Shown: one piece after another, positions 11,970 to 23,424 of the stretch
Numbering within the stretch: position 1 is the stretch's first letter
How the letters are laid out: each line of letters begins with the position of its first letter
Source: Diplosphaera chodatii
Taxonomy: Eukaryota > Chlorophyta > Trebouxiophyceae > Prasiolales > Stichococcaceae
DNA: 64,000 bases
Direction of reading: 5' to 3'
NCBI GenBank assembly: GCA_032358165.1
Contig: JAALGY010000054.1
Location: forward strand, 558,001-622,000
Notes under the pieces: generated by a model
Databases searched by the model: none
Told to the model about the DNA's origin: nothing
Seen by the model: only the letters and a program-made list of their open reading frames with translations
Translations under genes and position numbers: made by a program

Positions 11970-14900
11970 ATGGCAGGCTACTACCCTGAGTACACATGGG
12001 TGAGCGTGGAGGCCCGCCATCATGGGTTCATGGCCCTGACACAGGGCCTCTCGCACATGCGCATGCTGTAAGCACAGCCCTGACGCTGAAAAGGCGCCGA
12101 CCATGCTGCTGGTGCCCTCACATGCAGATCTTCGGCTGCACCATTGTGTTGGCTTTCATCGCCGCTTTTGGCATTGGTAAGCCTTGCTGTAGTGAGTGCA
12201 TCGTCCATTGCACTGCTCCTGCCAACGATGCGTCATATGCAGTCGTGCCTCCTGCACATAGCCAGGCAATCTAGACGCTTGCTGCCGCTCTGCCGGCTAT
12301 GTGTGCATCGTTGGCAGGACCTTGCAATGTGGCAAGGCGGATGCACATTTTGCACAAGCAGATATCTGACATGCTGCTGCCTCCTGCAGGCGCCAATGAC
12401 ATGGCCAACTCCTTCGGCACGACGCTTGGCTCACGAGCACTGACCCTGGGCATGGTGCGACCGCTCCTCATCATCATGCTACAACACATCCTCATATGTG
12501 TTCATGCTTGGCACAGTCAATCAGGAGAGAGGCCCCGCATTATGCCGACCTGAAGGCACACTGTGATTGAGAAAATCAGAGACGTGGGAGCGAAAACCTG
12601 CTGCTTCAGCTTGATGTGCTAGCTCGCAGGTGGTGGTTGTGGCCGCCATCATGGAGTTCCTGGGTGCCGTGCTGCTGGGCGCCAATGTTACCTCCACCAT
12701 CAAGTGCGCTGCATTTGTGCCATGCCCCACTGCTGTCCTTGCTGAGTAGTGGCTGGCGCCAAGCCACCTTTAGATAGATTATCTTGTTCCCAAGGGGTGG
12801 ATGTCAGCCAGCCGCCATTGTTCTGTGTTAGTCCAGTCAGATGCTGCCAACACCAGACACACCATTGCACTGATTGTTGCACCACAGGTCGGGCATTGCA
12901 GACCTGAACGACTTCCTCAATGCGCCATTGCTGCTGCTGTACGGCTTCATGTGCGTGGCCTGCACCGCCGCCATCTGGGACAACCTGGCGACTGCGCTGT
13001 ACCTGCCAGTGTCCACCACCCACACCACCGGTGCGCTGCAATGCATGCATGGAGAGCGCTGCCCACGCATGGTGTTGCTCTGCTGCAGCTCAGGCCTGGG
13101 TGCTCTTGCCCTTGCACTCTGATCATGGTTACCCTGATACGGTGTGCCGCCGCCAGGGTCTGTGATGCATATGGGTGTTGAGCACAAGCATGCTGGCAAT
13201 GTGCCGCCTCCTATCATCTGCACTCTTGGCATATGCCATGACGAACATGTACCAACGCAACCTTTTGGCACCTCGACATGCACATTGCCTGAGCACCTGA
13301 AACCGACCACCTGCGGTCACTCTGTACAGTCGGCGCCACGCTGGGCATGGCGCTGGTGCTGCGCGGCGGCGGCGCCGTCATCTGGTCCCAGCACCAGGAC
13401 CCCTTCCCCTACATCAAGGGCATGCTGGTCATCTTCCTGTCCTGGGTCTGCTCCCCCATCGCCTCAGGTGCACGACAGCCGCTCTTGGCAGTTCGTGCTT
13501 CTGATGTCGTGGTCCCGTTGTTCAGCGTCTTGTGTGACTGTCATACCCAATTATGCTGCCCAGTGCCGCTATGTTCTATGTACTGCAGTGTGCATAGCAC
13601 CTGAACATAAGCTTGATGGGAAGGTTTGCTGATGGTGTCGAGTGCACCTACAGGCATTGTCTGCTTCGGCCTGTTCATCAGCATCCGCTTCCTCATTCTG
13701 CGCTCTCCTACGGGGTACAAGCGCGCCTTCTGGGTAGGGGGTGACGGCCTGCTGTGCGTCGACATTGACGGACCTCAACCATTGTGCAGCTTTGCCACGC
13801 GTGTGTCTGTTGCTTGGTGCACTGTTCACCTTGGGTCAGGCTGCTGTTGCTGCCGAGATTGTAGGTGCCGCTGCAGATGTGCATCTCAGCTGGAACACTG
13901 CTACGCTCCAGGCACTGCCAATACTAGTGGGCGGCATGGTGTGGCTCATCGTCGCCTTCATCATCCAGACCGGCTCCAAGAACGCGACCTGGGGACCGAG
14001 ACCCGGTGCAGTCTGGCATTGCACCCTGGCCTGAACGATGCCTTGCATGACAATGCACACACGACCAACCCCCAGAGCTGAGCACAGCCCACTATCACAG
14101 GTTGTGACCTACCCTGCCATGAACCGCACAGTGTGATGCACGACATTCAGGATCTGGTCTTGGCCCTGCAGACAGCTTCGCCGCCTGGGTGGGAGCCGTG
14201 TGCGGCGTCGGCGTTGGTATTGTCACCTTGGTGAGCAGATGCCAGCTGGCAACTAAAGGCAGCAGCATTTGTTGGATACCTGACTGCTCGTGTGCAGCGG
14301 TCGAAAATGCACTCAAACACGGTCTGAAAGCTTGTAGCATACACAACAACCTATACAGCACCATGTTGCGACACAGGGTTTGCCCTCCCTGTGGCGCAGG
14401 TGCTGGTCATGCCCTTCCTGAAGAAGCGCATCGACAGCGCCTTCGAGACCATCGACAAGCAAGTCCAGCTCCTGAGACACAATGCGCAATTGGGGGCCCT
14501 CATGCAGTCCTCTACGTGAGGGTGTTGCACATGCCTGCCCTTGCAAGCGGCACGGTGTGGACACCTAATGTGTGCTTGACGCCCTGACTTGCAGGCTGGC
14601 AGCGGATCAGGGCGACAACCCAGTGGCTTTGCAGGAGGCACTGATTGAGTTGGAGAAGGACAAAGTGAGAGAGTTTGGACTGGGTGATGAGCATCACGGC
14701 TGTCTCGATGCAGGGCTGTTCCGGAACCTGCCTTGCAGCGCCTGCAGCAGTGGCTACTGAGCAAAGGTGCCCAAGCCCAAGCTGCTCAGCACGTGACTGG
14801 TGTTGTGCAGGGTCCCTCGGCCTGGATCGCCTCCAAGATTCCCCAGTCTTTCCACGACAACAAGATCTGGCACACCGTCTTCTGGGTACGCCCAGCACTT

Positions 14901-17272
14901 CCTCAGTGCCATATAGCGATCCTGGCACATAGCTTGCACACAGCTCTGGCAGCACTCTTACACGCAATCGCCGGCAATGCCATGGCACGAAGTACGTGTA
15001 GGCTAGCTGCACAGCAATGTGCATGCTGAGCTGTGGATCCACTGCGCACTGCAGAACTTCTACCAGGACATCCATGCGGTGGCCAAGACGGAGGGGACAG
15101 CCACCAAGGTGGTGCACGACCGTGCAGAGGTTTTTGACATCAAAACCGAGATGCTGTTCAGGTACCTCCAGGTGAGGATCCAGTTCCATCGTGTTTCATC
15201 ATGTCTGTTCAGACAAAATGGCCAAATGCACAGCTCCTGCACGAGCATTGTCCAAGGAAACTTGCTAGTAAGCACGCTGCTTGCTTAGTGCTGTGTTATG
15301 CAGAGCATATGTAAACATGTCGACTGTGCAACAGGAGTGTAAGTGGGTCATCCTGACTTAAAACATCATGATGGGCCTTGTGTTGTTTGTCAGGTGTTTT
15401 CAGCGTGCGTCATGTCCTTTACGCACGGCGCCAACGATGTGTCCAACGCAATGGGCCCCCTGGCTGCAGTGTACACCATTTGGTTTACAGGGAGTGTCTC
15501 CAGCTCGGTACGTCACCGGCACCTGTTTTGCGAGGGACTCGTTGCGTGCGCTCACTTTGCACGCCCTGCAGGGTACCACCGCTGCTGGCACAGTGCTCTG
15601 TGTGACTGAACATGGTCAGCCATCATGCAGAGCTTGCATGAATGAGGTCCTGTGACCATTGCCATGAGGTCTATGTACATCGTTGGTTGCCCTGTATGCA
15701 GTCCACTGTGCCGGAGTGGATCCTGGTCATCGGTGGCACTGGCATCGTGTGCGGCCTGGCGCTATTCTCCAGCAACATCTCCCGCTGCCTGGGCGTGCAA
15801 GTGGCCAAGATCACCTATGCCCGCGGCTTCTGCGCCGAATTCGCCACCGCCATCGTGGTCGCTGTTGCCTCCCGCTATGGTGAGACAGCCCACAATTGAT
15901 GACACAGCTGCGTCATACTTACACTGGTCTGTACTGTGCCGATCTGCATGCAACTGCTCCGTTCATGTTCTCTCATATCAGCCTGATTCATGCAGGCCTG
16001 CCGGTTTCCACGACGCAGACGATCTGCGGCGCGCTGCTCGCCATCGGACTGATGGAGGGCATCAAGGGCGTCAACTGGTGGGCATGCCTGCGGGTGCGAT
16101 TTTGCTCCTGTTCCAGACTCGAATTTGCATTCGTACTGGCAACGATGAACCCAGTTCCGGGCCATGGCTCGCATTCGCTGCTACAGAAGGGTACATCTAC
16201 ATTTGATCTGCTATCATGCTCACTCATGCTTGCTGTACACCGCCTGGTGCTGTGCTGCTTCCGCAGATCTTCTCGGGCTGGGTGCTCACCATCCTGTTTG
16301 CGTGCGCCATCTGCTCCCTGTTCGTGGCGCTGGGCGTCAACTCCCCCAGCCGCTACTCGATCGACCAGATCATCGACGCCCAGAATGTGCGCCATCTCCT
16401 CTTGCTTAACCCGCATGCTACTGCTGCTTCGGGCACCTGTGATGCCCAGCACTCCTCGCCCATCTTTTGTTGCCTGTGGATGTGCTTGGCCCTGTGTGCA
16501 CAACTGCTGATAGTTGCTGAGCTCCCTGGCATCATGACATTGGCATTTCATACCGCAGGCACTGCTCAATGTGACTGGCAACAACCTGCTGAACCAGATG
16601 TACTATGCGGCATCGACCAACGGCAATGCCTCCACCCTGAGCACGCTGGATGTGCATACATATGCACCTGCTTCCTGCTTCGTGCCTATCTCTGGAAGAT
16701 GTATGCGTAGCAAATGCTGGTGTCGGTATCCAGTTTAAACCCAATTGGTTTCTGCCCTGCAGTCCCTCAACAACGACTTCTTCGCCATCATCGACCTGCA
16801 GCAAGCCAGCCTGCCTGGGGTGCGCTTGCATCGTTTCCAGTGTTGCAGGGCACGATGTGGCGTTGTCCTGCTCCCACTCTGTCAAAGAGCCTGACCCTTG
16901 CTGCTGCAGCCCAGCAGACGCCCGCCAGAAGGCTGCTGTTGTGTGATGATGAGCGAGCGGTGCACATGGCATGCTCTGTTGACAAGCCAATGTTGATGTC
17001 CCGCAGATCACAAACCTGACGCAGGCGCTCATTGCAGAATTCAACACCACGCTTGCCTACAACCCGTACCCAACACCTGGTGTGTTCCATTCAACCTGCT
17101 CTCTCCGTAGTTGCTAGCTGTTCTGACACATCGTGCATGTCCTTGCGTGGTTGCCAATAGCTAAGTGATGCTCTGACATGCGTCAGAGCTGGCGCTTGAC
17201 TAAGCTGAGTGTGGGTCGTGCCTTGATACGCCAGGGGTGAAGGGTACCCTGGTGCCACCCGTCCAGCCTTAG
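11970..17272 (+). CDS. PTB: PiT-family Na+/phosphate symporter, PTB-type copy 3 (complete, 607 aa)
   Basis: Third tandem phosphate carrier, 21 in-phase exons: 11970-11999, 12128-12176, 12390-12454, 12630-12703, 12888-13030, 13330-13467, 13654-13733, 13912-14005, 14172-14230, 14400-14458, 14595-14664, 14811-14885, 15055-15171, 15394-15507, 15702-15879, 15996-16093, 16267-16386, 16559-16651, 16763-16819, 17007-17079, 17235-17272 (TAG). The protein begins MAGYYPEYTWIF. PiT motifs are GIGANDMANSFGTTLGSRA and HGANDVSNAMGP. It is the most diverged copy: TICGALLAIGLMEG replaces the TITGALIAIGLTEG of the others. It has extra introns after the first exon, inside the GANDM region (12177-12389), in the NATW...DSF region (14006-14171) and in the loop (14665-14810). 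The donor at 14459 is GC (GCAAGT). The tail keeps the NVTG, NLTQ and NTTL sequons. Confidence 0.95.
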
Positions 17273-18224
17273 GCCGCTGCCCACGCGACTGTCGGCAGGC
17301 AAGCAGGGGTGCAAGCAGATTGCCGCCGGCGGATTGGCTGAACAATGGGCTGGAGCAGAAGAGGGCTACATACAGCTGGGGACCTCCCTGTCTGATGTTG
17401 TAAACGGCAGTACTGTGTTATCAGGAGGGTTTTGATGGGGCAGCAGTTTCAGTGTGTCGCATGGCACAGTTGCACCGCATGGGCACTCGACGTGCGCATG
17501 GTAGCAATTGGGCCGGCATTGCATGCGATGGGGACGGAAGCTGGGTGAAGTGTCTGGTCGATCTATCGTACGTGTCTGTGTCGTGCATGAGCTTATGTGT
17601 TCGGAGCATGCTTTCTGTTTGGTGTCCCCAAGCAGATGACGCCAAGTTGTGGATGTACGCAATGGTTGCGGCGCGAAGTTTTTGCTGGCAAAGATGGGAG
17701 CATGTAATAAGTGGGTGCCTGGCCACCATGGATAATACTTGGCTATACCCGCCGATCACGCGTCGAAAACGAAAACTACTTTACACATGAGCAAAGTCAC
17801 CACATGCTTCACCCTATGCCAGAAGCTACGATTTCATTCAATACTTCATGCAAGTATATATGAGGACTTCATGAGGACTTCGCCGCCAATGACAAACTTC
17901 AAGCCGATTTGATGGCGCGCCAGTCCCGGCGGCAGTGGCATAGTCCGGGCTGACAACAACTGAACCACGGGTACACTTCGCCAATGCTTCATCACCCTTG
18001 GGTCAACAGTTCAGGTCGCGCTTCCATACTTCCACTTCCTTCCCCACCCCCGGGCCTGTCTGCCCTCACAGGGCGTCCATGCACAGCCGCCCAGACGCCA
18101 GCAAAGACCGCCCCTCACGGCAGTCGGGCAGTGTGCACCGTTTATGGTCACCTTGCCTGTTCCCCCTTCCACCGGTGCCGGCCTCGGTGCGCCGGCGGGC
18201 AAGCTGCGTGCACGGCGGCGCGGC
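17273..18224. other. Convergent intergenic, PTB copy 3 / NRT2
   Basis: About 950 bp between two converging 3' ends. Around 17862-17883 an 11-bp unit (ATGAGGACTTC) is directly duplicated. No coding exon or RNA gene is visible. Confidence 0.6.
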
Positions 18225-21200
18225 TCAGATGTTCTGCTCCATCGCCTTGGCCTCGTCGGTGTCGCGGGCCAGGCGCCTGAAGCCGCGCTGGCTCTTGGAC
18301 TCGTTGGCCTGCGCGGCGACCCAGCAGCGTGCATGTGAGAACTGCGCGGCCGGCATGCGGACTGTGCATACATGCTCCCACGGGGCAGGGGAGCTCTGCA
18401 GGAGACACGCCGGTGAGGTGACGTGTTTCCATGCTGGGCAGGAATCTTCCCGCAGGCATGTGCGCATCAGGGGATGTTCCAGCGTGATGTGTATCACGAT
18501 CTGGTCTGGAGACTGCTGGCTGCAAGAGGGATTCAACGGAGCGCCACCACTCACGAATTTCATGGCGGCCAGGTGGGCGCCCTCCTCCCGCTCCTGGGCG
18601 GTGTACTCCGCGTAGTAGTAGTCCTCCTCGGTGACGCCCTCCTGCAGCCGGGCGCGGGACACGGCAGTGAGTGTAAAGCACGGTCCCGTCACGCTTGGCA
18701 GCACCGCTGCTGGACGCTGGATACTGGCATGGCATCGTTGGGCGCACTGCTGGGTGGCAGGCATTACGAGTTTTGATTAAGCTACTGCAGTACACCTGGC
18801 AGGCATCCTGAGGGCCTTGCGTATGCGGCAGCAATGCACAGCTCAGCATCATGTCTGAGCATCTTGCTGGCCACCAGCAGGTACATAGGTAGCTGGAAGA
18901 AGAAACGCTTGAGACAGGGAGCACCTTGGGGCCGCAGAACATGCCGCCCCACTGCGGCCAGTACAGGAAGCAGATGGCGAAGGTGATGCCGCAGATCATG
19001 CACCTGCACAGCGCGCGCTTCGGACAGTCAGCATTGCATGGCGCCTTACCAGCAGCAGTACAGACATACCATGGTCACCACACATCGTACACATGACGTC
19101 CGCCAAACAGCGAGAGCCAGACAATGCTGCTGAGTTACAGCATCCGGCGGCTGTTTTGTGGTCTTCACGCGGGGCTGGTAGCGCCCGCGCGTGCGGTCGC
19201 AGTCTGCGCACCCGAGCCACTTGAAGGAGTCGTAGGGCGCCAGGCTGTGGGGCGTGAAGAAGATGGCCTGTGTGACGGCGCCGCCCGTGTTGCCGTTCGC
19301 GCCCACGAAGCCGTACACCAGGCCGCCTGCACATGCACAGGCTTTGCTCAGTGTCACAACAGGGCACACCAGGTGCAGCCGGTGAAAACAACACCATCAT
19401 GTGCAACGCACAGTGGCAGGCACAGCGGGCGCTGGTGACCAATGTGAAAGGCCACAGATCCAGCAGCCACAGTGTTGCAGCAGCAGGCCTGGTGGCGTGA
19501 GCGGCAAAGAATCCACTCACGGGCGCGCAGGCTGACGAAGGGCACCACGCCGAAGGACGCGCCGCACGCGCCCTGCACGAAGATGGAGAACAGCACCACC
19601 ACCACCTACGGGCGCAGGCGCGCAGCGGCTCATCAGACAGTTCATAGGCAAATCATTTGTGATTGTATACATGCCCATTCCATTGTATGGGATGAGGCCA
19701 AAGGCCGCTGGAACGCCGTAGATGCCACGTGCCCGCACCATGGTCCAGGTGAAGGAGTCCTTGGCGAGGCCCAGGGCGAGGCACGTCACGCCGCCCAGCA
19801 TCTGGCAGATGAACAGCCACCACACGCGGCCGCGCATGCCCCACCGCCGGCCGCACAGGTCCGAGATCCAGCCGCCTGTGGGGTGCAGGTGGTGAGCGCC
19901 TCCTCAGGACCGCACTCATGCAGGTGACCAGGACGGTCGGCACGACTCCAGACCTGTGTGCTGCGGCAGCGCACTACTGCCGATGGCAGGTGTTCGAGCG
20001 TATGACTAATCCATGGCACACGCAGTGGCACACGCAATGCGCACCTCCGGGACGGCTAAAGAAGTTCAGCAGACCGAAGATGGCGGCCTGTACAAGAAGG
20101 AGAGCATCGGCATCAGCTTGTAGCGCATCCTCAGCGGACGAGAACAGCCCTTGCATGACCCTGCAGCCATCAGCAAATTGGGGCCAAGAAGCACAGGCAT
20201 GTCTGCTGTTCAGGAGGGACGCTCACTAGGTTGCCGGCAGCGATGATGCCCTTGCCAAAGTGGTCAGCGAAGTACTCGGCGAGGTTGCTGCATGGGAGCA
20301 GAACAGATGAGATTGGCTCAGGCAAACCGAAGGGATGGCCTCCAGGTTTTGCTTCCTTTGGCTGATGTGCTGTGCAGCAGCCGCCAACTCGATATACCAG
20401 GGCACGGACAGACTGATGCTTTGCGCACTTGTCAATGGTCAGCTCCACACCGAAGCAGTAGCCATACGTCAGCAGCAGGATCCAGGTGCGGTAGTTCCTG
20501 CGAGTGGGAGGCACAGCAGGTCGTCCCATGTGCGTGTCCGCTTCTTCCGCCATTCTTCTGCCATACACACGCAAGGTGGAGGTGCAGACCAGCCAGATCC
20601 CTTGAACAGATGAGAAGCAGGGAGTGCTCGGATCGCAGCAGAGCACACACCTGACGGCCACCCAGAACTCGGCGTGCGTCTTTGCCTTGGCCTTCTGCCC
20701 GCTCTTCTTCAGGTCGTAGAACGAGCCATATGGCATGTCCTGCACGCAGTGCAAGTGTGACAAAGCGTCAGTGTCTGGACAGATCAGTGCGCAGACCATG
20801 AGTCATCAGCAGCTCGGTACGGACTTGAACAGCTCCCCGGCACGTGTTCTCAGTCATGCTGTGCCCTTCACGTCAGGGTGCTGACAGTACTGATTGCGCA
20901 CCTGGCCGAAGGCGAGGATCATGACGGCGACAATGACGTGCATGGCGCCCGGCACGAAGAAGGCCCAGCGCCACGCCTGGAATGCGGGCGCGCTCTTGGA
21001 GATGCCCTTGAACAGGTATGGCATGATCTGCGGCGGAGGTGCAGATCAGGTCAAAGAGCAGTGTCACGTGAAGGTGATAGCTTCACACACGAGGGTGCAC
21101 TGTCCAGAGGGTGGCTCCTGCCTGACTGCACCAGCAGTCAGGCATGAGCCACCCTCTGCAGTGCTGCAGCCTCTGATGAGCATGCCTGCCGCCACTCCAT

Positions 21201-22550
21201 GGATGCTCAGCCGGAGCAACACGCACCAGCTGTGTGGCGCCGCCGCCCAGGTTGCCCCAGCCGCCGGCGAACGCGTTGGCGGTGCCCACCACGTTGGGCG
21301 AGAACATGGCTGTGCACCAGTACTGGCAGCACACGAAGCAGGCCTGTGGAACACAGCAGATTGTCAGCCGGGCAGGGCGCACGCCGCATGCAGGTCACTG
21401 GCAGTTGAGGGCTGACCTCCGTTGGCTGCAGCCATGCGACATGCGCCAGTGCAGGACTGCACACAAACTGTGCCGCGCACCAGGGAGAAGCCGATCAGGC
21501 AGCGGCACACGATGTAGCCGGCGCTGCTGTCCACCATGCTCATGCAGAACACTGCGGCGGAGAAGCAGCAGTCACGAGTCGGCAGGGTGGCGACATGTGC
21601 GTGATGCGCAGGGTGAAAGTGGCTGCAGCCCCGTGTTTGAGAAGCAGCTGCGGCATGAGAGACCAACGCGCCGCAAGCAGGGTGCACAAATGAACAGGTG
21701 GGGGGCAGGCGCACCGGCGGAGGAGGACAGGCTGAGCAGGGCGGTGAAGCCCATGCGCGGGCCGAACGCGTCGGTGAACGTGCCCATGGAGATGCGGGCG
21801 AAGATCGCGCCGCAGACTGAGGCGACATTGGCTCCGGAAACGCCAGAACGTGTCAGGTCCAGGTCCTGCCGGATGACTGCGCATCATTTTGCAGCATGGG
21901 CGTCAGGGAAGGATGTTGTTGATGCTGTGTGGGAAGCGTGTTTGCAGACACGCTTCAAAGGACCCAATTGGGTCCTTCGATGCACATCATGGGCAGGTGC
22001 ACCTGGTGCGTATGCCTCAACAGCAAGTGCTGGCGGAGCATGACATATTGAATGTTGATTTCAGGACTATTGGGACTGGCCGATCGGATGCAGGTGGCCT
22101 GGTTGCAACTTGCACGTCAATGTTCCTGGTGATGGCTACCCAGACACCGCTGGTACAGAAGTGACGCTCACTTGTAATCAATGGCGCGGCGGCGAACGTG
22201 GACAGGAAGGAGGTGAAGAACTACATGCAAGAATGATTGGCCGTCAGCGTGCCTGAACTTGGCCACCGCATACCTGTGTGAGCACCTACGCTATGCGCTA
22301 GGTAGGCACTCGCATGACACCAGCCAGTACTTTCATGCATTTATCCCAATAGAATCGCCAGATTAATGCACACATCACGTACTGCGAGCCAGCTGAGGTG
22401 GAAGGCGGTGTGGTGCGGGTGCTGCAGGCTCCACAGGCGCAGGACCTTGCTCTTGCCCTCCGAGTCGACCGGCAGGCTGAACACCTTGGGCTCGGGCTGC
22501 ACCGCGTCGCCCGACTCTGTGGACTCGGTCTCAAGCTTGCTGGACTTCAT
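18225..22550 (-). CDS. NRT2: NRT2-type high-affinity nitrate/nitrite transporter (513 aa)
   Basis: Major-facilitator nitrate/nitrite:H+ symporter (NNP family), first step of nitrate assimilation at the plasma membrane. Sixteen exons read on the complement in phase: 22550-22383, 22220-22172, 21876-21715, 21551-21481, 21343-21227, 21027-20902, 20739-20651, 20497-20429, 20287-20227, 20087-20045, 19875-19739, 19605-19521, 19326-19212, 19003-18925, 18641-18555, 18308-18225 (TGA). The start MKSSKLETESTE is the only ATG opening the first exon. Seen motifs: WLAFFTSFLSTFAAAP (first span), the MFS loop RISMGTFTDAFGPR, and both nitrate signatures, AGGWGNLGGGATQL and GANGNTGGAVTQA. The length matches the family (about 500-550). 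Algal NRT2 proteins often need NAR2; no NAR2, nitrate reductase or nitrite reductase gene is in this window. Introns 2 and 5 hold strong inverted repeats. Confidence 0.95.
21105..21158. repeat. Near-perfect 24-bp inverted repeat (hairpin) in NRT2 intron 5
   Basis: Left arm 21105-21128 and right arm 21135-21158 are reverse complements with one mismatch, separated by a 6-base loop (caccag). It lies wholly within the NRT2 intron 21226-21028, so the pre-mRNA could fold a 24-bp stem. No target duplication is obvious beside it. Confidence 0.9.
21933..21977. repeat. Two adjacent palindromes in NRT2 intron 2
   Basis: A 9-bp perfect stem GAAGCGTGT / ACACGCTTC (21933-21941 and 21948-21956, 6-base loop) is followed one base later by a perfect 20-bp palindrome, AAGGACCCAATTGGGTCCTT (21958-21977). 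Both are inside NRT2 intron 22171-21877. Confidence 0.9.
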
Positions 22551-23424
22551 CGCGCGGATCGGTCACGCGGCACGCAGATCGCAAACCTCCTGCTCAGGGG
22601 CGCAGGCGGTGATGCCTACCCAATTGACAGTTGCAAACAGCCACCTGGGCCTACAACAGAGTGTGACCGATGTCGAACTTGGTTGGTCGGTGAGCTGAAA
22701 TACAACTGTGTCCACTTTCACGCCTCAACCGCGTTCAACCTCTGCGCGCGGAGGTCGCAAACTGGGAGCCGAAGTTCAGGGGGATTACATGAACCGCTGA
22801 GTGAGGAGGCACAAAACGCGTGGCTTCACCACTACAGGGCGCCCATTTCACGAAAAAATATAGGTTTGAGCAATGTTGCACAGCTGTGTTCATCATGATG
22901 TGCCCCGTCGTGGCACTTTGGCATTGGCACTTTGGCATTGGCATGGCACGAGGTTTGGGGGCACGTTGCGCTGCGATGCCCAAACTAGGCAGCAGAATAT
23001 CAACACCCTGAGACTGCACATACACTGAGAGGTTAAAACCATCGGCGACTGCATGCAGCACACAGCCTGGAAATCTGTGCTGGGGGTCTCGTGATCTAGT
23101 GTGTTGCGGTAGCGCAAAACGAAGCGACACGGCCAATCAAGGTCAGTAGTTAGTGGCTGCTATAGCTTGCAGCCCAGCCTGGTAATGCTGCGGCGTCAAT
23201 GCTGCCACCCCACGCCGTCAGTCCCTCTGCAGCGCTGCGCAGGAATCAGAGCCCTACACTGAACAGTGCTGTCCAAATGCCATCCTAGCCGGCGCCCTGA
23301 AACATTGTAGTTCTGGGACTGCGATCCCGTGCTACATATATCGTTACTGATGCGAATTACGCCGCCGTCGTCTGCTCCAGTACAGCACCGGTCAGCACCC
23401 AGGCACACTTGGTGAAGGCGCTGG
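22551..23424. other. Intergenic upstream of NRT2, downstream of the lipase gene
   Basis: About 870 bp that must contain the NRT2 promoter and the 3' UTR of the lipase gene, both on the minus strand. A 14-bp unit (GCACTTTGGCATTG) is repeated in tandem around 22913-22940. No gene supported. Confidence 0.6.
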
